A stretch of DNA of 64,000 nt. It comes from Coix lacryma-jobi var. lacryma-jobi (taxonomy: Eukaryota; Streptophyta; Magnoliopsida; Poales; Poaceae). The stretch is taken from positions 18,316,080-18,380,079 of the forward strand of contig CM019831.1 in the NCBI GenBank assembly GCA_009763385.1, given 5' to 3'. The notes below the pieces were generated by a model. The model worked only from the letters and a program-made list of their open reading frames with translations. It did not search any database and was not told where the DNA came from. Below, one piece after another: positions 55,200 through 64,000 of the stretch (position 1 is its first letter; each line of letters begins with the position of its first letter). Both the position numbers and the translations under genes were made by a program.

Positions 55200-58100
55200 T
55201 GTGGAAGTCCGAAATTAGATTACCACTGGATGATGTCTATCATTGTTTGGTACTGTCTCAGGTGCTTTCTCATAGAGTCGAAGATCCTTAAGTGACTCCG
55301 GGACATATCGATGGCCATCAAGATTCAGTGATTGCTGCATGTTTATACGCATACGAATGCATAACTCGTTAACTATAAGGGTTGAGTAAGGAAAATAAAA
55401 TATGAACACGATCGATATGATTGACATTACAATTAATAACACTCACTCGCCGCCGTACGGGAAGATTATAATCACTTACAAAATGTTCAACTAAGAAAAT
55501 CATGACATTCTCCCCTGCTGCAGTTTCCCAATCACGAGTAAGTGGGTCTTTGAATATGATATATGGATCGATGAAACCAATGATAGAATCCCTTCTAATT
55601 CTGAGGGCCCTCATCAAATATCTGCATATATAAATTGAAGAACATATAAACATATTTACTGTGAGGATAACTATATAGAAAATAATAGAAAGAATATAAT
55701 CACTTACAGACAATAACAGCTGAGGAGAGATTTGTCGAGCGCGTCCTGATGGCATAGTTGGTGTAATTTATTGAACTCAATGTATACAATGTCATTGCCA
55801 CAGAAGTAATGCTCGTTTCTAATTCTGACCTGTATGTACTCTTGTTTACTGGCACACGCCTCTAAGTACCACTTATTTAATAAGTACATTTGCGTGCCCA
55901 GGTCTGAATATGCCTCAGGGTTGTAAAGGCTCTTACCATATTGATATTTCTTCCATGTATCAACTAGCGGCGCAGTTTCGATCTATGCACCATGGAAAAG
56001 TTGCTGAAGGTCAAGACCGCTTTCTTGGAAGAAGTCAGCAAATCAACATCTTCAGGTATGTCAGCCATGTAGTCTATGTTTGAACCGTATTGGTTACTAA
56101 TAATTAGAGGGGACTGATTGCGATTGTTCTCCGAGTTGTGGAACACCTCTCCCTGCACTCTTCGTATTCTTCTTCGCCGTCTCATAGGACTTCTGGAGAG
56201 AGCAGTCATAGTCCGATGGCTGCGAGGCCTTACGAGCATCACATAACTTTTTCTGGTGAATCTTCACCTTTTGCCTTAGTTTATCTAGAAGTAGGTACAA
56301 GTACGGCTTCTGCGGTTTTCCCTTGCTTCTTTTTTCTGTTGCAATTTTGTAAAAAAACTATCCACATCTTTTTTAGCCGTAGCAGATATTTCCTCCTCGG
56401 TCTTGTCAACAGGCAATTTTTGGGGGAAGAATAGGCTTGCTTGAGGCTTTTTTCTTCTTCTTCGGCGAGGACGATGGCTTTGTTTGCCGCCTCTTAGTGT
56501 CTTGCTTTGGAGGTGGTGGAGGTGGCGGAAGGGGCACAGACGTCGGTGACCTCAGAGGTGGTGGAGGTGGCGGAGGGGGCACAAGCGTCAGAGACCACAG
56601 AGGAGGTGGAGGTGACAGAGGCGGTGGCTTGGAGACAGCCTTGCTGGCATTGGAGAACGCTTTGGAGACGGTCGTGGTGGCGTTGGAGTCTGCCTTGGAG
56701 CACTCTGATGGTTTGGGGAACGAAGAATTGGACTTAGGTTCCCCGCCGACCTGTGTGAGTACAAGAATTAAAGAATGGAAATAGAAAGTTAGTGAAAAGA
56801 ATGACAATAGAAAGTTAGTGAAAAGAATGTGAGAGTATGACCAAATTGCTATCATGATCAATAGAAATTTAGTGAAAAGATTGTTTCTCATCTATACCTA
56901 TGGTGAGGGAGCGGAGGAGGCGACGCCCCGGGAATGATGATGTAGCGCTTGCGCCATAGAATGAATGCATGCTCTGCCTCTCCTATAGTCTTCTCCTCAT
57001 CATCTCCAGGAATTTGAAGAGTCAGATCGCTAAATCTTTTGCATACCCTATCCACCGAGACGCTAGCATATCCAAGTGGTATTGTTTGCCCATAGATTCT
57101 TGGTGTCCTAGTAGTGTCGATGGGGAAACAACAGCTGTAGCTACCATGACTATGACATTGTCCTTTGGAATGTGCAGCTCACATGTTGTCAAAGGTTGAG
57201 TGATGTCATCCACGGGGAAGCGAAGCCCTGCGTCTTCTTGAATTGGCATGTCCGTGGATGTACAACTACTTCTCAGCTGATCAGGGGGCTAATGTTGACT
57301 GTCGGCTATGATATTGACGGCCTTTGGGCACTCACTACTATTTGCACTTGCCATTTGATTTCCTCCTGCATTATTTCTTTAAGGGTTTTCTCTCTCTAGT
57401 GACTCACGCACCGCATCCCTTGACTCAAGAACATACTCCTTCAGCTTGCGTAGCTGCTCGTTCTCCTCATTTTTCTTTCTCTGATGGCTTCTGTAGGTTC
57501 CTCTATCCTGAGGAAAGCCATGCTCCCACGAGATAGCACCTTTGCCGCTTGTTCGCCCACTATGCTCAGCACTTTCGAGGGCATACACCAATTCATCCTT
57601 ATCTCTGTTGAGCTTGAACGCACCACTAGTAGAAGCGTCTACAGCATAAAGCAGTCTTTCTGCTGCTCTTTGGAGATTTTCGCCATATACAATGCCCCCT
57701 GTCTCTAGGTCCAGTCTTCAACCATGCACGAAAAACCAATTCTTCGCGCGTTCAGGCCAATCGAGTGAAGCTGGCACGAGCCCCTTGGCAATTATCTCTG
57801 ATTCCATTTTCTCCCACTTGGGAATGACACTCTTGTAGCCACCTGATCCCATGTGATGGTGGTATTCCTTTTGTCGGACATTCTGTTGGTTCCTGCGCAC
57901 CCGTTGTTCACCCTATTCTGAAGTCTTGTATTGTACAAACTCATTCCAATATGGCCTCAACTTTGAATACGACCCCGAGCGTAGAAATTTGGCGTCAAGT
58001 TCTTCTTGACAAACTCATGATACAACTTTTTCTTCCAAGACTGGAATTATGTGGCCATCTTCTTCGTAGCCCACTTCTTAACTAGCTCTTTCAATTCATC

Positions 58101-58636
58101 ATCATCTGTTTCGAGCGTGAAATGTGAGAGGATATCATTACAAATCAGATTCTTGTAAAGATCGGAGACAAAACTAATATGAGGATCCTCTTTATTTGTT
58201 TCCATTCACGAGCACTGATGGAGAGCTTGTCCCTTACAAGGTACCCACAATGATTAATGAACTTCTTTGTGTTCGGTCCAAGTGGTTCGCCTGTATCCGT
58301 GTTGAATTCGGGGATTATGTAACGACCCTCCAACGGCTTTGCCGGGCCTCTTCGACGACTCGTCGTTGTCGTTGTCGATCCAGAGGGCTACGTATGTACA
58401 AACAAAAAGATTAATTAAGTGTGTGTCTCTATATAACAATATATACACGAATGAAATACATATACACATATTTCATATATTTATACCTCACCGGTATTTT
58501 CTTGCTCATCATTTTGAAGATCTAAGTATTGAGACCCATCATTTGCCTGTTGGTTATTATCAACATCGTCGTATTAAGCTCCGGTGTTGATAATATCCAT
58601 CATGGTCTTCTCCATGTTTTGATTTGGGTTGGCCAT
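54600..58636 (-). pseudogene. Second gene of the second CACTA copy: TnpA-like protein with C48 protease domain, degenerate
   Basis: Start ATG 58636 (MANPNQNMEKTMMDIINTGA) meets a TAA about 20 codons on. Blocks follow at 58333-58145 (LEGRYIIPEFNTDTG, HCGYLVRDKLSISAREW), 57900-57720 (RRNQQNVRQKEYHHHMGSGG), 57590-57380, a Pro/Thr-rich stretch (56800-56430), 56300-55970, 55889-55704 (RIRNEHYFCGNDIVYIEFN), 55600-55470, 55330-55240, 54920-54840 (GNNLCGYYVCEFLM, the C48 active-site Cys block) and 54750-54600 (a C-terminal helix region matching that at 36230-36400). Stops and frame changes throughout show that it is decayed. Confidence 0.75.
55142..55198. repeat. Compound (TA)n(GA)n microsatellite
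   Basis: About 17 TA units directly followed by about 12 GA units, in an intron of the degenerate second CACTA gene. Confidence 0.95.
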
Positions 58637-58639
58637 GGA

Positions 58640-59060
58640 TCGGACCTTGCACGTACCACCGGGACTATATATATGTTAAAATGGTTCGAGTCAAGTGCTT
58701 ATACATATCACTTTTCAATAAATATATATCACTTTTAGCCGGTGAAGAATATAAACCATAAATCACTTTTCAATAAATATATACATCAATTAAAACATTG
58801 GTGTACGTAGAGAGACGAACGAGTTTTGGCCGATAATATATATATATATATATATAACATTGGTGTACATATATATAAACATTGGACTATAATATATAAA
58901 AACATTGGTGTACGTAGAGAGACGAACAAGTTTTGGCTAAAAAGATAATATATGCACATGTATATATCACAACACCTATACAATTCTATTTTTCTATTTA
59001 TTAATACATATAATTTTTTCTATTTATTAATACATATATTTTTCTATTTATTAATATATG

Positions 59061-59093
<33 letters not shown>

Positions 59094-59220
59094 GCACAAG
59101 TTTTGATGTCAAAAACATAATATATGCATACATACACATAATATATATACATATATACATACATATATATGTATACCTTTCTATTTATCATTTTTGTAAT
59201 TAATATACAACACATATATA
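58640..59220. repeat. AT-rich microsatellite-laden leader of the second CACTA gene
   Basis: (TA)n at 58838-58856, (CA)n at about 59060-59082, and repeated TTTTTCTATTTATTAATACATAT. In the first copy this position holds the telomere-like array instead. Confidence 0.7.
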
Positions 59221-59229
59221 TCACAACAA

Positions 59230-59610
59230 CCCGACGACGACACGTACGAGGGCGAGGGCTCGGTCGGCCGGCGGCGGCGAGAGGGCGCGTGGTCGATTGG
59301 CTGCTTCGAGAGGCCGGCGAGCGAGGGCGCGCGGTCGGCCGGCATCGAGGGCGAGGGCACGCGGTCGGCCGGCGGGGCGAGGGCGCGCGGTCGGCTGGCG
59401 TCGAGGCCAGCCGGCGGCGAGCGAGCTAAGGGCGGCACGCGCGGTGGTCGGCAGCGTCGAGGGCGCGGTCGCCGTCGAAGGTGGCGTTGAGGGCGGCTGG
59501 CATCGAGTCCTTCATGTCGCGGGCGAGGGCGAGAGCGAGGGCGAGGGCGAGGGCGGCGGCGGAAGAAGAGAGCAGAGCAGTGGCGCTCGGGCTCGTTGAT
59601 CTGGAGGAGG
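59230..59610. other. GC-rich leader next to the TATA box of the second CACTA copy
   Basis: GGCGAGGGCGCGCGGTCGGC-type repeats, C-rich on the element strand, equivalent to 30379-30740 of the first copy. Open frames on both strands are compositional. Confidence 0.6.
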
Positions 59611-59621
59611 AGGAGGAGGAG

Positions 59622-59628
59622 TATATAA
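59622..59628 (-). promoter_or_regulatory. TATA box of the second gene in the second CACTA copy
   Basis: TATATAA within AGTATATAAGG, read on the minus strand as CCTTATATACT, lies between the internal array and the GC-rich leader. Confidence 0.55.
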
Positions 59629-59633
59629 GGGGG

Positions 59634-59760
59634 ACCTTTAGTCCCGGTTCTGTCCCCAGTCCGGGACTAAAAGACCTTTAGTCCTGGCTCGTGTTATAGA
59701 CCAGGACCAAAGGACCTTTAGTCCCGGTCTGTAACACGAGCCGGGACTAAAGGTCCCTTT
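59634..59760. repeat. Internal subterminal-type array of the second CACTA copy
   Basis: CCTTTAGTCCCGGTTCTG, CCGGGACTAAAAG, TTTAGTCCTGGCTCGTG and ACGAGCCGGGACTAAAGG alternate in orientation. Placed between TnpD and the second gene, as in the first copy. Confidence 0.9.
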
Positions 59761-60430
59761 GAGCGGGCTGTGAAAATGCAGTTATATTGTACACATGAAA
59801 ATTAAATACTAGGCATAATTTTTTAAAAAATAATCTGGATTCCTTTTGCTTTATTGTACACATGAAAAATTTATAACCTAAACTTTTTTAGTTTTTTTAA
59901 ATATTGAACATAAATGTCACTAATATTTAGTATTTTGTTAATGCAAAAATATATTGTTCAGTAAAAATAACTAAAATTATTGGTTTTTAAAGAAAAAATT
60001 TGTTCATCATTTTAACGTTAATCTTTTGGTTTTTTATCAGTTATTGTCCAAATACGCGACAGAGAAATGTACCATCAAATAGGAATTGCATAATAAATTA
60101 ATTACTTAGCATAATTTTTAGGAAAATAAAAATGGTTTTTCTTTTGCTTTACTGCACACAGGATAAATCTTAAAGGTAAAAATATTTTGTTTTTTTTCTT
60201 GTAGATATCCATTGTTAATATAAAAAATATTAGTATTCCATTCATGCAAAAATGTATTATTTATTTAAAATTATTTAAACTACTAGTTGTTCAAATTTGT
60301 TTTCACATCATTTTCACGCACCAAACATAAAATAAATTTGTACATAAAGAAAATATGAAAACACGACAAAAATTATTAGAGTCATAATTATTACATAATA
60401 TCTCTAATACACATTATTAAACATCACTGT
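59761..60430. other. AT-rich region between the genes of the second CACTA copy
   Basis: No gene. Shares ATTGTCCAAATA and TTTTGTTAATGCAAAAATA with 29740-29880 of the first copy in opposite orientation. Confidence 0.6.
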
Positions 60431-60541
60431 ATTAAGCGGCAACAGCAGTGAAGACCTTCTTGAGGTATGTCCCTTGATTATGATCGCGCCGTAACCATGG
60501 ATTGTCTTCATTATTTAGCACGTTGCTTGAGTCCTTATTCA

Positions 60542-63500
60542 CTATGAACGACGGAATTCGGTTATCCTTTTCATAATCCTATGATAGGTCTGACTTGTCC
60601 TCGATTCCCACCATATTTCTTTTTCTTGAAAGAACAATGTGGCGCTTTGGCTCATTGATTGAGTTATCGTTTCTCCCTCTTTTGGTTTCGTAGACATATC
60701 CTTGACATAGAACACCTGATTCACATCCTTGACAAGGACAAATGGTTCATCTAAGTACCCTATATTGTTCAGATCCACCGTTGTCATCCCGTACTCATTG
60801 TCGACTGTTACCCCGCCTCTGGTCAGTTTGACCCATTGACACCGAAACAAAGGGACATTCAAAGCAGGTTCATAGTCTAGTTTCCATATGTCCTCTATGC
60901 AGCTATAATATGTTTGCTTATTCCCATTCGGGTCTGTGGTATCTATGCAGACACCACTGTTTTAGTTGGTGCTCCTTTTATCTTGGGCCACTGTGTAAAA
61001 TATATTCCCGTTTATCTCATACCCTTTGTAAGTGAGAATATACCACGATGGTTCCCTAGCCAACAAATACAGTTGCTCATCAAGACTATCATCACCTTGA
61101 CATTCTTTTCGCAACCAACCGCTGAAAGTTTCCATGTGCTGACGTATAATCCAAGCTTCAGTTATCCCTGCAAACTCGGATCTTAGGATTTTCTTGTGTG
61201 CCTCAATATCGGAGCCACCAAGGAAGAGTTTTTGCAAAACTGTGTAGTGTGCTTTATTGACATAGTCATCCTCTGTACCGATATATGTTTTCTTCCCTAG
61301 TGTTCCCTTCCCACTTAGTCTCCCCTCATATCGTGATTCAGGAACACCAATCGGGTCAACGTTAGGAATGAAGTCAACACAGAACTCAATGACCTCCTCT
61401 ATTCCATAGCCCTTTGCGATGCTTCCTTCTGGCTGAGCATGATTGTGTACATATTTCTTCAGAACTCTCATGAACCTTTCAAAGGGGAACATGTTGTGTA
61501 GGAACACAGGACCCAGAATACTAATCTCCTTGACCAGGTGAACAAGGAGATGAGTCATGATATTAAAAAAGGATGAGGGGAACACCAACTCAAAGCTGAC
61601 AAGACACTAAACCACATCATTCTGTAGCTTTGCTAGATCCACTGGATTGATTGCCTTTTGAGATATTGCATTGAGGAATGCACATAACTTCGTGGTGGCT
61701 AAACGTATATTTGGAGGTAGAATTCCTCTTAATGCAACTAGAAGCAATTGTGTCATAAGCACATGGCAGTCATGTGACTTTAAGTTTAGAAATTTCTTCT
61801 CTGCCACGTTTATTGTACCCTTTATATTCGAGGAGAATCCAGATGGGACCTTGATGCTATTTAGACATTCAAACATGCTTTCCTTCTCTTTTGTGCTAAT
61901 AGTGTAGCTAGCAGGTCTTAAGTAAAGGCGTTCATCATCTGTCTTCTCTAGATGCAAGTTGTCTCATTCTTTCAAACACCGCAGGTCCTGTCGTGCTTCA
62001 ATTGTGTCCTTAGGCTTCCCATACACACCCATGAATCCTAGTAGGATTACACAAAGATTCTTCATGAGGTGCATCATGTCGATCGAACTGCGGACCTCAA
62101 GGAGTTGCCAATAAGGTAGCTCCCAAAATATGGACTTCTTCTTCCACATGGGTGCGCAACCGGTGGCATCGTTTGGAACAGGTTCACTGCCAGGTCCCTT
62201 TCCAAAGACTACTTTCACATCCTTGACCATATTGAGTACATCCTCTCCAGTACGGTTGTGAGGCTTGGTCTGGTGGTCTGCCTTACCTTTAAAATGGTTG
62301 CCTTTCTTTCTTAGGGGGTGATTCGCAAGAAGAAATCGACGATGGCCAAGGTACACGACCTTTCGACATTTTTTCAAATATATGTTGTCAATGTCATCAA
62401 AACAGTGTGTGCAAGCATTATTTCCTTGTTTGTCTGTCCCAAAAGATTACTTAGAGCATGTCAATCATTAATTGTTACGAACAACAATGCTCGAAGTGTT
62501 CCTGTTTGTACTCATCCCACAACGTATACCAGGTCTACTCCACAAAATTAGAAGTTTGTCAACTAAGGGCCTTAGGTAGACATCGTTGTCATTGCCAGGT
62601 TGCTTCGGGCCTTGGATGACCATTGACATCATAATGAACTTTCGCTTCATGCACAGCCATGGAGGAAGATTATAGATACATAGCGTAACAGGCCAAGTGA
62701 TATGACTGCTGCTATGCTCCCTGAAAGGATTCATGCCATCTGTACTTAAGGCAAACCTTAAGTTTCTTACGTCATCTGCAAACTCGGGGAATTCTCTGTC
62801 AATTGCTCTCCACTGAGACCCATCAGCAGGGTGTCTTAACATATTATCTACCTTATGGTCTTCTTTGTGCCATCGCAGCAACTTTGCATGGTCTTTATTT
62901 CTGAACAAACATTTCAAGCGTGGTATTATAGGAGCCCACATAACCTGACAAAGATTTTCTTTCTGGAGACGTTCTCCGTCGTCCTCAGCATCACCAGGGT
63001 CATCTCGCATTATCTTATAGCACGATGCATGACATACTGGGCATGCTTCTAAATTCTCATAGTCCTCGCCGCGATAGAGGATGCAGTCATTAGGACATGC
63101 ATCTATCTTCTGGATTTCTAATCCCAAAGGATAAACAACCTGTTTTACTTCATATGTAGTAGCAGGCAATTCATTATCCTTCAGAAGCATCTTCTTTTGG
63201 ATTTTCAGTAACTGCCCAGATCCCTTGACGGATAAACTATTTTTTGCCTTCCATTGCAACAACTCCAGTACGGTACCCAACTTTTTCTGGCCCGCATCGC
63301 AAGTTGGGTATAGCAAATTCTTATGATCCTCTAGCATGTGTTCAAACTTGATTTTCCCTTTTTCACTATCGCATTCTTTCTGTGCATCACAGATGGCCTG
63401 ACCAAGATCATCAGCGGGCTGATCTTCTTCCGCTACCTTTTTCGACTCCTCCCAATGCAATATCATTTAAGGCACCGTATTCAGCAACAATATCGTCATC

Positions 63501-63769
63501 TCCTTCCTGTTCATCTTCGCATTCTTCCTTATAACTCGCTTTCTCTCCATGCTTGGTCCAACAAATATAGTTTGACATGAAACCCGACTTAAACAAGTGT
63601 GAATGAAGACCCCTTGAGCTAGCATAATCCTTCAAATTCTTACATACAACACATGGCAACACATGAAACCATCGCGCTTGTTTGCCTCGGCCACACTTAA
63701 GAAATAATGCACGCCCATAATGAATTCTTTGAAGCGGCGATCAGCGTTGTACATCCAATGTCAGCTCAT
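60542..63769 (-). pseudogene. TnpD-type transposase of the second CACTA copy, disrupted
   Basis: The likely start near 63769 meets a TGA two codons on. The transposase-associated domain (HWMYNADRRFKEFI, HSHLFKSGFM, WTKHGE) runs to about 63540, with a frame change near 63440. The Transposase_21 core spans 63466-61964 (ACPNDCILY, CPVCHASCY, FALSTDGMNPF), followed by a DUF4218-like part (61957-60962: CHVLMTQLLLVALRGILPPN, FPFERFMRVLKKY) and a DUF4216-like tail (60862-60542: PLFRCQWVKL, DEPFVLVKDVNQVFYVKD). At least four frame changes or stops split it. It keeps the C-terminal third missing from the copy at 27443-29682. Confidence 0.88.
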
Positions 63770-64000
63770 CTGCATCACATGACATACCGTACCATATCAA
63801 AAACTTGAACATAATTTTAATTGCACAACATCAGTCATCATGATCAATTAAAATCCCACACACAAACACAACTGATTAATTTATGTTAGTCTCGCTACAA
63901 TGTATAATCCCAACTAGCACTAAACAAACTATAACTAAAATGCACTTCAACAACATAATGATTTGGTGACCAATCCCAACTAGAAGAGACCGATCATTCG
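63770..64000. other. Leader side of the second CACTA copy, incomplete
   Basis: AT-rich sequence upstream of TnpD on its strand, running off the window. No feature seen. Confidence 0.5.

Larger units (their letters stand above)
54600..64000 (-). mobile_element. Second CACTA element, same family architecture, cut by the window edge
   Basis: TnpD (60542-63769) and the second gene (54600-58636) both read minus, separated by an internal TTTAGTCCCGG array (59634-59760) and a TATA box (59622-59628), as in the copy at 25724-37021. The left side of the element lies beyond 64000. On the low-coordinate side I find neither a CACTA end nor a subterminal array before 54600, so that end is lost or unrecognisable. 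Confidence 0.85.

Overview
This window is plant nuclear DNA, almost certainly from a grass. The evidence is nested Ty3/gypsy retrotransposons with antisense accessory ORFs, CACTA elements with TTTAGTCCCGG-type subterminal repeats, Stowaway MITEs with CTCCCTCCGT ends, and a GC-rich XIP-type GH18 gene. A panicoid grass such as sorghum fits best, but the species is inference. Most of the 64 kb is transposable-element sequence. The only plausible host gene is the GH18 (xylanase-inhibitor/class III chitinase-like) gene at 50970-51867, and it carries a frameshift. No rRNA, tRNA or CRISPR array was seen.

Layout. (1) 1-7960: a broken minus-strand gene for a Ulp1/C48-protease-like protein of a transposon-associated family, with a C-rich leader, then mixed intergenic DNA. 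(2) 7963-46296: an old Ty3/gypsy element in minus orientation, with its 5' LTR at 45829-46296 and 3' LTR at 7963-8428. It has lost most of gag-pol but keeps a Transposase_28-type antisense ORF, which therefore reads on the plus strand. (3) Inside that ORF, at 13261-39590, lies a younger plus-strand Ty3/gypsy element with a perfect CAAAG target duplication. It carries gag-pol, two tandem-repeat arrays and its own antisense ORF. (4) Inside that antisense ORF, at 25724-37021, lies an 11.3-kb CACTA element with a GGC target duplication. It carries an RNase H1 N-terminal-like ORF, a TnpD transposase, a degenerate telomere-like array and a second gene ending in a C48 protease domain. (5) Smaller insertions: a hAT-like MITE in pol (18680-19199), a second hAT-like MITE (39721-40260), and a hairpin element (about 41400-45616) that was itself invaded by a complete mariner-like element (41695-45169). 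(6) 46297-54600: intergenic DNA with several MITEs, an orphan MAPKKK-like exon and the GH18 gene. (7) 54600-64000: a second, minus-strand CACTA element of the same architecture, running off the right edge.

How the parts relate. Both gypsy elements share one plan: gag-pol, a tandem-repeat spacer, and an antisense Transposase_28 ORF next to the 3' LTR, as in the Tat-type lineage. Both CACTA copies share another plan: TnpD, then an internal array of subterminal-type inverted repeats, then a TATA box, then a second gene whose last domain is a Ulp1-like protease. Two dispersed short-motif signatures stand out by eye. GAAACA, mostly on one strand, runs through the first 6 kb. CGAAAG/TTTCGG, on both strands, runs through the whole younger gypsy element and stops exactly at the CACTA junctions.
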